From Nocardiopsis suaedae (GTDB taxonomy: Bacteria > Actinomycetota > Actinomycetes > Streptosporangiales > Streptosporangiaceae), in assembly GCF_027706745.1 (NCBI RefSeq), contig NZ_JAQFWP010000022.1, positions 24,374 to 88,373 on the forward strand: DNA of 64,000 nt, given 5' to 3'. This document shows positions 48,543-58,032 of this stretch, piece by piece. Below the pieces are notes generated by a model that was not told where the DNA came from, searched no databases, and saw nothing but the letters and a program-made list of their open reading frames with translations. Both the position numbers and the translations under genes were made by a program. The number at the start of each line of letters is the position of its first letter. The first letter of the stretch is position 1.

Positions 48543-51311
48543 CTAATGTGCGGCGTCGCGCCAGTTCTCGCCCAGGCCGACCGAGACGGCCAGGGGGACG
48601 CGCAGGTCATAGGCGCCGGCCATCTTGTCCGAAACCAGTTTCCGGACCGGCTCCACCTCGTCCTCGGGCACCTCCAGCACGATCTCGTCGTGCACCTGCA
48701 GCAGCGCCCGCGCCCGGTGGCCGCCCTCGCGCAGCGCCCGGTCCACGTCCAGCATCGCCACCTTGATGATGTCGGCCGCCGACCCCTGGATGGGGGCGTT
48801 CAGCGCCATCCGCTCGGCCATCTGCCGCCGCTGCCGGTTGTCGCTGGTCAGGTCCGGCAGGTAGCGGCGGCGCCCCAGGATGGTCTCGGTGTAGCCGTCC
48901 CGGCGGGCCTGCTCCACCACCGCCTGCAGGTAGTCCCGCACCCCGCCGAACACCGTGAAGAAGTCCTCCATCAGGGTGCGGGCCTCGCCCGGGGCCACAC
49001 CGAGCTGCTGGGACAGGCCGAACTCGCTCAGGCCGTAGGCCAGCCCGTAGTTCATCGCCTTGATGCGCGCCCGCTCCTCGGGCCCCACCTGCTCGGGGTC
49101 GGTGCCGAACACCCGGGCCGCGATCTCGGCGTGGAAGTCGTGCCCGGTCTGGAACGCCTCGATGAGGGCGGCGTCCTCGGACAGGTGCGCCATGATCCGC
49201 AGCTCGATCTGACTGTAGTCGGCCGTCATCAGCGCGTCGAAGCCCGGACCCACCACGAACGCCCGGCGGATCCGCCGCCCGGCGTCGGTGCGCACCGGGA
49301 TGTTCTGCAGGTTGGGCTCGACCGAGCTGAGCCGGCCGGTGGCCGCCACCGTCTGGTTGAAGGTGGTGTGGATCCGCCCGTCGTCGCCGATCGTCTTGAC
49401 CAGGCCCTCCACCGTGGTGCGCAGCCGGGTCTGGTCCCGGTGGCGCAGCAGGACCGACGGCAGCGGGTGCTCCGTCTGCGTCGCCAGCCACGCCAGCGCG
49501 TCGGCGTCGGTGGTGTAGCCCGTCTTGATCTTCTTGGTCTTGGGCAGGCCCAGCTTCTCGAAGAGGACCTGCTGCAGCTGCTTGGGCGAGCCCAGGTTGA
49601 ACTGCTCCCCGCCGACCGACTCGTGGGCCGCCTCCACGGCCTTGCGCTGCTCATCGGCGAACTCGGCCTCCAGCCCGTCCAGGTAGGACCGGTCGGCGGC
49701 GATGCCCACCCGCTCCATGCCCGCCAGCACCCGCACCAGCGGCAGCTCGACGTCGGCCATCAGCCCGGCGCCGCCCCGCTGCTCCAGCAGCGCGTCCAGC
49801 CGGTCGGCCAGCTCCAGGGTGGCGCGCGCCCGCACCGCCAGGTCCGCGCGCGCCGCCTCGCCCTCGTCGGCGGCCTCGCCGCCGCCGATGTCCAGCGAGA
49901 GCTGCCCGCCCTCCTCCTGGCGCCGCACCAGCTCCTTGTTCAGGTACTGGCGGCACATGTCCTCCAGGCCGGTCTTGCGCTGGCCCGGCTGCACCAGGTA
50001 CGCCGCCACGGCGGTGTCGCCGGTGACCCCGCGCAGGTCCCAGCCGTGCGCGAACGCCGCCAGCAGCGGCCCCTTGGCCTCGTGCACCGCCTTGGCGCGG
50101 TCCGGGTCGGCCAGCCAGGCCGCCAGGGCGCGCTCGTCCTCCTCGCCCAGGTCGGAGGGGTCGACGTAGGCGGCCGCGCCGTCCGGGGCGGCGATGGCCA
50201 CACCCGTCAGCGCCCCGGTGCCCGCCCCCCAGGTGCCGGAGAACGCCACCCCCGAGCGGCCCTGCGCGGCGTGCCCGTCCAGCCACGCGCCCAGGGCGCC
50301 GGGCCCCGGCACCACTACGGCGCCGTCGAAGTCCTCGCCCGAGGACTCCTCGGCCCCGGCCCCGGCGTGCCCGGTGTCCACCACCTGGAACAGCCGGTCC
50401 CGCAGGGTGGAGGCGAACTCCAGGTCGTCGAAGAGGGTGTCCACGCCCTGCCGGTCGGCGGCCCCCGGAACCAGGCCGTCCAGGCCCACCTCCAGCGGCA
50501 CGTCCCCCACCAGCAGGTTCAGCCGCTGGTTCCGGAGCACGTCGTCCACGTGGTCGCGGAAGTTCTGCCCCGCCTTGCCGGTCAGCTCGTCGGCGTGCTC
50601 CACCAGGGCGTCCACCGACCCGTACTTCAGGATCCACTTGGCCGCGGTCTTGGGGCCCACACCGGGCACCCCCGGCAGGTTGTCCGCCTTCTCCCCCACC
50701 AGCGCGGCCAGGTCCCGGTACCGCTCCGGCGGCACCCCGTACTTCTCCTCCACCCGGTCCGGCGTCATCCGGGTCAGGTCCGACACGCTCTTGCCCGGGT
50801 AGAGCACCGTGCACCCGGCGTCCACGAGCTGGAAGGCGTCCCGGTCCCCCGAGGCGATCAGCACCTCCATGCCCTGGGCGCCCGCCTGGCGGGCCAGCGT
50901 GGCGATCACGTCGTCGGCCTCGAAGCCCCGCACCGACACCGACTCCATGCCCAGCAGCCGCAGCAGCTCCTGGACCAGCTCCACCTGCGAGGGGAACTCC
51001 GGCGGGGTGTCGGCCCGCCCGTCCTTGTACTCGCCGTAGGCCTCGTGCCGGAACGTCGGCCCCGACACGTCCCAGGCCACCGCGATGTGCGTGGGCTCCT
51101 CCTCCCGCAGCAGCTTGATCAGCATCGACGTGAAGCCGTACACCGCGTTGGTCGACTGGCCCGTCGTCGTCCCGAACTTGTCCACCGGGAGCGCGAAGAA
51201 CGCGCGGAACGCCATCGAGTGGCCGTCCACCAGAAGCAGGCGGCCGCCGCCGCCCGCCGCCGACGCGCCGTCTGCACTGCTCTGACCGGGGGTCTCCTGT
51301 GTGTTCGCCAC
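48543..51311 (-). CDS. polA: DNA polymerase I
   Basis: A 922-residue repair and Okazaki-processing polymerase. The N-terminal 5'-3' exonuclease has LLLVDGHSMAFRAFFAL and GFEADDVIATLA. The middle 3'-5' exonuclease domain has lost its acidic metal ligands (the exo I strand reads GVAFSGTWG), so proofreading is probably absent, as in other actinobacterial PolA. The polymerase has motif A DYSQIELRI, the O-helix RARIKAMNYGLAYGLS and motif C VHDEI. The GTG start lies only 6 nt after a -10-like TAGGAT, consistent with a leaderless message. It is divergent from the thioesterase gene. Confidence 0.97.
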   Translation of the reverse strand: MANTQETPGQSSADGASAAGGGGRLLLVDGHSMAFRAFFALPVDKFGTTTGQSTNAVYGFTSMLIKLLREEEPTHIAVAWDVSGPTFRHEAYGEYKDGRADTPPEFPSQVELVQELLRLLGMESVSVRGFEADDVIATLARQAGAQGMEVLIASGDRDAFQLVDAGCTVLYPGKSVSDLTRMTPDRVEEKYGVPPERYRDLAALVGEKADNLPGVPGVGPKTAAKWILKYGSVDALVEHADELTGKAGQNFRDHVDDVLRNQRLNLLVGDVPLEVGLDGLVPGAADRQGVDTLFDDLEFASTLRDRLFQVVDTGHAGAGAEESSGEDFDGAVVVPGPGALGAWLDGHAAQGRSGVAFSGTWGAGTGALTGVAIAAPDGAAAYVDPSDLGEEDERALAAWLADPDRAKAVHEAKGPLLAAFAHGWDLRGVTGDTAVAAYLVQPGQRKTGLEDMCRQYLNKELVRRQEEGGQLSLDIGGGEAADEGEAARADLAVRARATLELADRLDALLEQRGGAGLMADVELPLVRVLAGMERVGIAADRSYLDGLEAEFADEQRKAVEAAHESVGGEQFNLGSPKQLQQVLFEKLGLPKTKKIKTGYTTDADALAWLATQTEHPLPSVLLRHRDQTRLRTTVEGLVKTIGDDGRIHTTFNQTVAATGRLSSVEPNLQNIPVRTDAGRRIRRAFVVGPGFDALMTADYSQIELRIMAHLSEDAALIEAFQTGHDFHAEIAARVFGTDPEQVGPEERARIKAMNYGLAYGLSEFGLSQQLGVAPGEARTLMEDFFTVFGGVRDYLQAVVEQARRDGYTETILGRRRYLPDLTSDNRQRRQMAERMALNAPIQGSAADIIKVAMLDVDRALREGGHRARALLQVHDEIVLEVPEDEVEPVRKLVSDKMAGAYDLRVPLAVSVGLGENWRDAAH

Positions 51312-51317
51312 AGGGGA

Positions 51318-51323
51318 ATCCTA
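51318..51323 (-). promoter_or_regulatory. Candidate -10 box for leaderless polA
   Basis: TAGGAT on the minus strand, six bases ahead of the GTG, no Shine-Dalgarno between. The geometry equals that before the MOSC gene. Confidence 0.5.
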
Positions 51324-51424
51324 GGATGCGGTGCGGACTTTTCGCGCGGCCGACGAGCGGCGCCGCGCCCGCAGGAGCCACACCGAGCCACGATGCGCCG
51401 TCCTCAGGAAAGGGGCACCCCGCC

Positions 51425-51841
51425 ATGACCCTCAACGCCGAGCAGCTCTCCGAACTGATGGGCGCCGCCAACCCCGGCGGCGGGCTCGGCGAGCGGATGG
51501 GCATCGAACTCGTGGAGGCCTCCACCGAGCGCGTGGTCGGGCGGATGCCCGTCGACGGCAACACCCAGCCCTACGGCCTGCTGCACGGCGGCGCCTCCTG
51601 CGTCCTCGCCGAGACCCTCGGGTCGGTCGGCTCGGCCCTCATCGCCGGGCAGGGGCGCATCGCCGTCGGCATCGAGATCAGCGCCACCCACCACCGGGCG
51701 GCCACCGCCGGGCACATCACCGGTGTGGCCACCCCGGTGCACGCCGGGCGCACCCTCGCCACCTGGGAGATCGAGATCACCCGCGACGACGGCGAGCGGG
51801 TGTGCACCTCCCGCCTGACGTGCATGCTCCGCGACGCCTGA
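51425..51841 (+). CDS. PaaI-family hotdog-fold thioesterase
   Basis: A 138-residue acyl-CoA thioesterase of the 4HBT/PaaI group. The hotdog signature NTQPYGLLHGGASCVLAETLGSVGS has the HGG catalytic stretch; GIEISATHHRAATAGHITGVATPVHAGRTLATWEIEI completes the fold. GGAAAGGGG precedes the ATG at 51425. Divergent from polA, as in many actinomycetes; the natural acyl-CoA is unknown. Confidence 0.93.
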   Translation: MTLNAEQLSELMGAANPGGGLGERMGIELVEASTERVVGRMPVDGNTQPYGLLHGGASCVLAETLGSVGSALIAGQGRIAVGIEISATHHRAATAGHITGVATPVHAGRTLATWEIEITRDDGERVCTSRLTCMLRDA

Positions 51842-52222
51842 GCCGGGGCGCGGCACCGCCGACGGCGCCGCGCCCCGACCGAGAGGGGCCCACCCGGCAC
51901 GCGCCGGGATGGGCCCCTCAACTTTTCTCCCGCGCCCTCCTGCGCCCGCCCCACCTCGCCCCTCCCGCAGGGTGACCGCTCTGACGTGCGACGTCACCAC
52001 CACGGCGGGTTGCCTCCCCCTTCACTACGACCCGATAACGGCATGAACCCGAGTCGGCAGCAACGGATCCGGCCTTCTTCCGAAACCACCACGAATCGAA
52101 TTAAGCTCCGCTAACGCAGTCGGTTAAGCGCGGCAGGCGGCCCCACCGGCCCGCCCGCCGCGCACCCGCTGAGCCGACCGCCGACCTCGAACCGATCCAG
52201 CCGGTTGAACGGAGAGACCTGA
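51842..52222. other. Intergenic region before livK
   Basis: 381 bp. The first part is the thioesterase terminator. An AT-richer patch at 52080-52115 (AATTAAGC ... GGTTAAGC) probably contains the livK promoter, but I cannot assign boxes with confidence. GGAGAG precedes the livK ATG. Confidence 0.4.
51883..51926 (+). terminator. Terminator of the thioesterase gene
   Basis: GAGGGGCCCACCCGGC pairs with GCCGGGATGGGCCCCTC (one bulge) and is followed by AACTTTT on the plus strand. Confidence 0.8.
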
Positions 52223-53458
52223 ATGCCGAGCACCAAGGCCCTCAGCCTCACAGCTGCGGCCGCGGCCCTCACCCTGGGCCTCGCCGCATGCGGCGGCGAC
52301 GGCGGCAACGGCGGTGGTGGAGGTGAAGGAGACGCCCTGCAGTTCGGGTACGTCTTCCCCCAGACCGGCGACCTGGCCCACCTCGGCCCGCCGCAGGAGT
52401 CGGCCGCCAAGTACGCCCTCCAGCAGATCAACGACGCCGGCGGCGTGAACGGGTCCGAACTCCCCGAATTCATCGAGGGCGACGAGGCCAACGACGCCGC
52501 CCAGGCCAACGACGCCGCCCAGCGCGCCGTCGACCAGGGCGCCGACATCATCCTGGGCGCCGCCGCCTCCGGCATGACCCAGGCCATCATGGACACCGTC
52601 ACCAGCAACCAGGTCGTCCAGTGCTCGGGCTCCAACACCGCCCCCGGGCTCGCCGAAGAGGACGAGACCGGGTTCTACTGGCGCACCGCCCCCAGCGACC
52701 TCCTCCAGGGCCCCGTGCTCGCCGAGAAGATCGCCGGCGACGGGCACCAGAGCGTCGCCATCACCTACCGCGCCGACGACTACGGCGAGGGCCTGGCCAA
52801 CGCCGCCGCCGACGCGCTGGAGGAGAACGGCATCGAGGTCTCCTACAACGAGGGCTACGACCCCAACGCGCCCAACTTCGACGCCGTGGTCAACGAGATG
52901 GCCAACGCCGAGGCCGACGCCAACGTGCTCGTCTCCTTCGAAGAGGGCGTGCAGATCATCACCGGCCTCATCGAGAGCGGCGTGAACGCCGACCAGATGT
53001 ACGCCACCGACGGCCTCAACGACGAGCAGCTCGCCGAGAAGGTCGACTCCAACGACCCGAGCACCATCGCCGGCTTCCAGGGCACCGCCCCCGACGTCGG
53101 CACCGAGGACTTCCTCGGCGGGCTCACCGAGTACGACCCCGAGCTCGAGGTGTTCCAGTTCGCCGGCCAGGTCTACGACTGCGCCATCGTCACCGCCCTG
53201 GCCGCCGAGCAGGCCGGCACCAACGACCCCGCCGAGTTCGTCAACGAGGTCGGCGCCGTGTCCAAGGACGGCACCGAGTGCTCCACCTTCGAGGAGTGCA
53301 AGCAGCTCATCGCCGACGGCGAGGACATCGACTACCAGGGCGTCAGCGGTCCCATCGACTTCGATGACGACGGCAACGTGACCACCGCGACCTTCCAGGT
53401 CTACGGATTCGACGACGAAGGCGTCCACGACAAGCAGGACGCGATCACCGTCCCCTAG
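52223..53458 (+). CDS. livK: Branched-chain amino-acid ABC transporter, substrate-binding lipoprotein
   Basis: A 411-residue extracellular solute-binding protein. The lipobox LAAC puts the acylated Cys at 23, followed by a Gly-rich linker and a type-I periplasmic-binding fold (LQFGYVFPQTGDLAHLGPPQESAAKYALQQINDAGGVNG in sequence) like LivK/LivJ and amide receptors. It is convergent with the livHMGF operon, so receptor and membrane parts are expressed from separate promoters and terminators. Ligand class is inferred from the adjacent genes. Confidence 0.92.
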   Translation: MPSTKALSLTAAAAALTLGLAACGGDGGNGGGGGEGDALQFGYVFPQTGDLAHLGPPQESAAKYALQQINDAGGVNGSELPEFIEGDEANDAAQANDAAQRAVDQGADIILGAAASGMTQAIMDTVTSNQVVQCSGSNTAPGLAEEDETGFYWRTAPSDLLQGPVLAEKIAGDGHQSVAITYRADDYGEGLANAAADALEENGIEVSYNEGYDPNAPNFDAVVNEMANAEADANVLVSFEEGVQIITGLIESGVNADQMYATDGLNDEQLAEKVDSNDPSTIAGFQGTAPDVGTEDFLGGLTEYDPELEVFQFAGQVYDCAIVTALAAEQAGTNDPAEFVNEVGAVSKDGTECSTFEECKQLIADGEDIDYQGVSGPIDFDDDGNVTTATFQVYGFDDEGVHDKQDAITVP

Positions 53459-53502
53459 CCCGGAGCGGCGAGGGGCCGACGCCCACCTAGGGGCGGACGC
53501 TG

Positions 53503-53537
53503 AAGGCCCCCGCACGGCACCGCCGTGCGGGGGCCTT
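53503..53537 (+). terminator. Terminator of livK
   Basis: A perfect 16-bp stem (AAGGCCCCCGCACGGC with its complement) and 3-nt loop followed by CTCC. Confidence 0.85.
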
Positions 53538-53854
53538 CTCCATGCCCGCGCCCCCGGCGGCCCCTCCCCCGGTCTCGGCGAAGGGGCCGCCATGACCGCT
53601 GGAGCGACGGCACCTTCGCTAAGAACACCCGGGACCACCGCGACAGAGGTCCCCGGCAGCGGGCCGCGCACCGCCCTCAGGGACGTCGGCGCCCTGGAGC
53701 CGCAACAAGACCGCTTGTCCTCCCCTGAGACCGCCGACGCTCCCGCCCACAGCCTTCCGGGGCGCACACCACCGCCGGTCTCGGACACCGCCCCCGGAAG
53801 CCGCGTGCAAGGCCCCCAGAACGGCACCGGCCCGCCGCCCCGCACACGACGAAC

Positions 53855-53882
53855 GGGGGCGGCGCCCCACGGCGCCGCCCCC
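53855..53882 (-). terminator. Terminator of the liv operon
   Basis: A perfect 12-bp stem (GGGGGCGGCGCC with its complement) and 4-nt loop 20 bp after the livF stop. Confidence 0.8.
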
Positions 53883-53902
53883 GCGACAAGGACGAAAGAC
53901 CC

Positions 53903-54730
53903 TCAGTCCGCCTTCGCCAGCGTCCCCAGGTACAGCTCGATCACGTTCGGATCCTCCAACAGCTCCCGGCCCGTACCCGTATAGGCGTTCCGCCCCTGGT
54001 CCAGCACATAGCCCCGGTCACAGATCTGCAGGCACCGGCGGGCGTTCTGCTCCACCATGATCACCGACACCCCCGCCGCGTTGATCTGCCGCACCCGCTG
54101 GAAGACCTCATCCTGGTAGATCGGCGACAACCCCGCCGTCGGCTCGTCCAACAACACCACCGACGGCTCCATCATCAGCGCCCGGCCCATCGCCACCATC
54201 TGGCGCTCACCGCCCGACAGCGCCCCCGCCTTCTGCCGGCGGCGCTGCGCCAACAGCGGGAACAACTCCGCCACCACCGCGAACCGCTCCCGGAACGCCT
54301 TCGGCCGCAGGAACACCCCCATCTCGAGGTTCTCCTCCACCGTCAGCGACGGGAACACGTTCTGCGTCTGCGGGACGTACCCCACACCCCGCTCCACCAG
54401 CTCGTGCGCGCTCAGATTCGCGATCGAGGACCCGCGCAGCACCAGCGAGCCCTCACGCACCGGCAGCAGCCCGAAGACCGTCTTGATCAGCGTCGACTTA
54501 CCCGCCCCGTTCGGGCCGATCACGCCCACCACCTCGCCCTCGCGAAGCGTCAGCGTGCACCCGTTCAGGATGTTCACCTCAGGGATGTACCCCGCCTTGA
54601 CCTCATCGGCCACCAGCAGGAACTCCGAGTAGTCCGCCACCGGACCCGTCCCGGCGTGCTCCAGCACCTCCTCACGGGTCTCCCGGGGCGCCCCCTCGTC
54701 CGCGGGGCCCGGCCCACCGCTCTCCGCCAT
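53903..54730 (-). CDS. livF: Branched-chain amino-acid ABC transporter ATPase LivF
   Basis: A 275-residue ATPase. Walker A GPNGAGKST, signature LSGGERQM, Walker B VVLLDEPTAGLSP and H-loop MVEQNARRCL are all typical of LivF. An extra 35-residue acidic N-terminus precedes the domain. Its ATG overlaps the livG stop by one base, so it is the last gene of livH-livM-livG-livF. Confidence 0.94.
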   Translation of the reverse strand: MAESGGPGPADEGAPRETREEVLEHAGTGPVADYSEFLLVADEVKAGYIPEVNILNGCTLTLREGEVVGVIGPNGAGKSTLIKTVFGLLPVREGSLVLRGSSIANLSAHELVERGVGYVPQTQNVFPSLTVEENLEMGVFLRPKAFRERFAVVAELFPLLAQRRRQKAGALSGGERQMVAMGRALMMEPSVVLLDEPTAGLSPIYQDEVFQRVRQINAAGVSVIMVEQNARRCLQICDRGYVLDQGRNAYTGTGRELLEDPNVIELYLGTLAKAD

Positions 54731-55614
54731 CAGGCCTCCTCCCCCGAACCCGGGGCACTCGCGCCCGGCTCGTCATGGTGCGCACCCAGATAAGCGTCGA
54801 CCACCTCCTGGTTCGACCGGATGTCCTCCGGCCGCCCCTCAGCGATCACGCTCCCCTGCGCCAACACCACGATCCAATCGCTGATCCCCATGATCACGTC
54901 CATGTCGTGCTCCACGAAGAGCACCGTCATGCCCTCGTCCCGCAGCGACGTGATATGCCCCAGCAACGACTGCACCAGCGCCGGGTTCACCCCCGCCATG
55001 GGCTCGTCCAGCATCACCATCGACGGGTTCACCATCAGCGAGCGCGCCATCTCCAACAGCTTCCGCTGCCCACCCGACAGGCTCCCCGCCAGATCGTCCT
55101 TCTTCGCGTCCAGCTTGAACCGCGCCAACAGCTCCATGGCCCGCTCGCGGTTCGCCTCCTCCTGGTGACGCCACCGCGGACGCAGCAACGCCCCCAAGAA
55201 GTGCTCACCCACCTGGCCCGGCGCCGCCAACAACATGTTGTCCAACACCGTCAGCCGCGTCAGCGCCTTCGTCAACTGGAACGTGCGCACCATCCCCTGG
55301 CGCGCCACCCGGTGGCCCCCCAGACCGTTCAACCGGCGGCCCTCGAACGACCACTCGCCCGCGTCCACCCGGTCGAACCCCGTCAGCAGATTGAACAGCG
55401 TCGACTTGCCCGCACCGTTCGGCCCGATCAACGCCGTGATCGTGCCCCGCTGCACCTCCAGGTGCCCCACGTCCACCGCCGTCAGGCCGCCGAACGACCG
55501 GCGCACCCCCGACGCCTTCAGAATCGGATCCGGCTTCGCCACACCCGCCGCAGGCTCCACACCGGCCATACGGTCGCGCACCGCCCCATCGGCGGTCCTC
55601 GGCTCACTTGACAT
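54730..55614 (-). CDS. livG: Branched-chain amino-acid ABC transporter ATPase LivG
   Basis: A 294-residue ATPase. Walker A GPNGAGKST, LSGGQRKL signature, Walker B MVMLDEPMAGVNP, H-loop FVEHDMDVIM and the LivG-specific RTFQLTKALTRLTVLDNML are present. A 30-residue leader precedes the domain. Its start overlaps the end of livM by 11 bp. Confidence 0.94.
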   Translation of the reverse strand: MSSEPRTADGAVRDRMAGVEPAAGVAKPDPILKASGVRRSFGGLTAVDVGHLEVQRGTITALIGPNGAGKSTLFNLLTGFDRVDAGEWSFEGRRLNGLGGHRVARQGMVRTFQLTKALTRLTVLDNMLLAAPGQVGEHFLGALLRPRWRHQEEANRERAMELLARFKLDAKKDDLAGSLSGGQRKLLEMARSLMVNPSMVMLDEPMAGVNPALVQSLLGHITSLRDEGMTVLFVEHDMDVIMGISDWIVVLAQGSVIAEGRPEDIRSNQEVVDAYLGAHHDEPGASAPGSGEEA

Positions 55615-56581
55615 TGACCAGCATCTCCTTGCGGTCGCCGATGAGGCCCTGCGGCCGGTACACGATCAACAGCACCAGCGCCAGACCCACGAACGCGTGC
55701 CGCAGCGCACCGATGTCGCTGCCGTCGATGAACGGGAGCAGATCCTCCGACGCCAACGTCCGCAACGTCTCGTCGAACGCCGTCAGCAGGAACCACAGCA
55801 CCATCGGGCCCAGCACCGGACCGAACGTCCGCGCCGCACCGCCCAACAGCAGCATCGCCCACAGATAGAACGTCACCTGCGGCATGAACTGGTCCGGCGT
55901 GATGTTCTGCTGGTTGATCGCCAGCATCGCACCGGCCAGACCGCCCAGCACACCGCCCAGCACCAGGCTCTGCGTCTTATAGACGAACACGTCCTTGCCC
56001 AGGCTGCGCACCGCGTCCTCGTCCTCGCGGATGCCCTTGATGACACGCCCCCAGGGGCTGTGCATCAACGCCGACGTCAACAACAGCGCAACACCCACAA
56101 CGCCCCAGGTGACCAGCATCAGCCACACCTGGTTCGCCGAGAAGTCGACGCCCAGCACCCCGTACCGGCCCGGCGGAACCGGATTCGCGTCGTAGAACCC
56201 CTCCGCCAGGCTCTGCCGGCCGTACACACCGCCCGTCAGCGGCCGCGCGAACTCCGCCCGGTACAGCAGCCGCGCCGCCTCCGCCACCGCGATCGTCGTG
56301 ATCGCCAGATAGTCCGCCCGCAACCGCAGCGTCGGAATGCCCAGCAGCAGGGCCAGCACCGCCGCACACGCGATGCTCAACACCACCGCCACCCACAGCG
56401 ACAGCCCGAACGTCCCCACGCCGACGCCCACACCGTAGGCGCCCACCAGCATGAAGCCCACCTGGCCGAAGTTCAGCAGGCCCGTGTACCCGAAGTGCAT
56501 GTTCAGCCCGATGGCCGCCAGCACGTACACCGCGGCGATCGGCCCGATCGCCGTCTCCAGGGAGATCGTCAAGATGTCCAT
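55604..56581 (-). CDS. livM: Branched-chain amino-acid ABC transporter permease LivM
   Basis: A 325-residue membrane protein with about eight to ten hydrophobic helices. The LivM signature region GLNMHFGYTGLLNFGQVGFMLVGAYG (in sequence) and LRADYLAITTIAVAEAARLL are clear, as is the cytosolic coupling loop SPWGRVIKGIREDEDAVRSLGKDV. It lies 11 bp downstream of livH. Confidence 0.94.
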   Translation of the reverse strand: MDILTISLETAIGPIAAVYVLAAIGLNMHFGYTGLLNFGQVGFMLVGAYGVGVGVGTFGLSLWVAVVLSIACAAVLALLLGIPTLRLRADYLAITTIAVAEAARLLYRAEFARPLTGGVYGRQSLAEGFYDANPVPPGRYGVLGVDFSANQVWLMLVTWGVVGVALLLTSALMHSPWGRVIKGIREDEDAVRSLGKDVFVYKTQSLVLGGVLGGLAGAMLAINQQNITPDQFMPQVTFYLWAMLLLGGAARTFGPVLGPMVLWFLLTAFDETLRTLASEDLLPFIDGSDIGALRHAFVGLALVLLIVYRPQGLIGDRKEMLVNVK

Positions 56582-56592
56582 CGCGAATCCCC

Positions 56593-58032
56593 CTAGCCCA
56601 CTCGCTCACGGCGGCCCAGGATCCCCTGGGGCCGGACCAGCAGCACCAGGATCATGATCCCCAGCGCCCACACGTTCATCAGCTGCGGCGAGAACCACAG
56701 CGTCGACAGCATCGCCACCAGACCGATCACGATGCCGCCCGCCATCGCCCCGTAAGCGGTCCCCAGACCGCCCAGGATCACCGCCGCGAACATCAACAGC
56801 AGCAGATGGAAGCCCATCTGCCAGTGCACCGTCGCGTTCAGGCCGTACAGCACACCGCCCAGCGCCGACAGCGCGCCGCCCAGGCCCCACACGTACAGCG
56901 TCACCCGGTTGACATCGATCCCCGACGACTCGGCCAGGTCCCGGTTGTCGGCGACCGCGCGCATCGCCTTGCCCATCCGCGTGAACTGCAGCATGCTCGC
57001 CACCAGCACCAGCACGACCACCGCGAGCGCCATGATCGCCGCGTCGCGCGGGGTGAGCGACAGCGGCCCCAGCTGCCACGGCTCCTGGATGCGGAACTGC
57101 GCGTACTTCTCGCGCCGCGCCCCGAAGACCACCAGCAGCACGTGCCGCAGCACCAGCGAGAACCCGATGGTCACGATGAACATCTGGATCAGCGCCACGT
57201 TCCGCCGCCGCAGCGGCCGCCACAGGAACCGCTCCAGGCCCGCGCCGAGCGCACCGCCCAGCACCACCGCCAAGACCAGCCCCAGCACCAGCGGGTTGAA
57301 CACGAAGTCCAGCACCGGGACGCCCTCGAACACGTCGTGCAGCGACGAGAACAGCGTCATGTTCGCGAACATCATCGCCATGAACGCGCCGAAGGTGACC
57401 ATGTCCCCGTGCGCGAAGTTGATCATCCGGGTGGTGCCGAAGATCAGCGACAACCCCACCGATGAGACGGCGATGATCAGCCCGAACGTCAGGCCCGCCA
57501 CCGTGAGCTGGAGGAACCTCTCACCGAAGGAGGTCCCCGGGTCCGCTCCGGGCGCCGCGGCGCCCTCCTCACCCTCGGCGGCGTCCCCGCCGCCGGCGCC
57601 GCCGGCGTCATCGTCCTCGGTCGCCTCCTGCGAGGCCTCCTTGGACTCCTCGGCCGCCTCGGCGGGCGTCATCAGGCGGAAGACCACCGTCCGCTGCTGG
57701 TCCGGGCGAACGCTCACCTCCAGCTCCGACCCCGGCTTCTCGGGGACCACGTAGTCGTCGGGAACCGTGTCCTCGTCGAGGACCACGCGGTAGTCGCCCG
57801 GTCCGGGCAACCCCACTTCCCACTTTCCTTCGGAGTCGGTGGTGGCCTCACCGATCACCTCGTCGCCCTCGAACCCTTCGTAGACCGTGATGTCCAGGCC
57901 TTCGATGGTGGTCGGCTGACGAATCTGACCGTTGAGGTTCTCACCGCCCGGGGCGTCTGCCGCTGCCGTTCCTGGGATCACCATGAGAGCGGCGATCACG
58001 GCGAGCAGCACAGTCACGAGGCGTGTGCGCAC
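56593..58032 (-). CDS. livH: Branched-chain amino-acid ABC transporter permease LivH with fused extracytoplasmic domain
   Basis: A 479-residue protein. A cleavable-looking signal sequence (1-26, LLAVIAALMVIPGTAAADA) precedes a roughly 90-residue beta-rich domain (31-121) with IEGLDITVYEG, EATTDSEGKWEVGLPGPGDYRVVLDEDTVP and RTVVFRL, a carboxypeptidase-regulatory/Cna-B-like sandwich. An acidic Glu/Gly/Ala linker (124-168) leads to a normal LivH permease from about 170 (GLSLIFGTTRMINFAHGDMVTFGA). Ordinary LivH is about 300 residues and lacks the extension. GTG 58032 has AAGGAG. First gene of the operon. Confidence 0.93.
   Translation of the reverse strand: MRTRLVTVLLAVIAALMVIPGTAAADAPGGENLNGQIRQPTTIEGLDITVYEGFEGDEVIGEATTDSEGKWEVGLPGPGDYRVVLDEDTVPDDYVVPEKPGSELEVSVRPDQQRTVVFRLMTPAEAAEESKEASQEATEDDDAGGAGGGDAAEGEEGAAAPGADPGTSFGERFLQLTVAGLTFGLIIAVSSVGLSLIFGTTRMINFAHGDMVTFGAFMAMMFANMTLFSSLHDVFEGVPVLDFVFNPLVLGLVLAVVLGGALGAGLERFLWRPLRRRNVALIQMFIVTIGFSLVLRHVLLVVFGARREKYAQFRIQEPWQLGPLSLTPRDAAIMALAVVVLVLVASMLQFTRMGKAMRAVADNRDLAESSGIDVNRVTLYVWGLGGALSALGGVLYGLNATVHWQMGFHLLLLMFAAVILGGLGTAYGAMAGGIVIGLVAMLSTLWFSPQLMNVWALGIMILVLLVRPQGILGRRERVG

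Larger units (their letters stand above)
53459..53902. other. Convergent intergenic region between livK and livF
   Basis: 444 bp holding a terminator at each end (53503-53537 for livK, 53855-53882 for livF) and nothing recognisable between. Confidence 0.6.
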
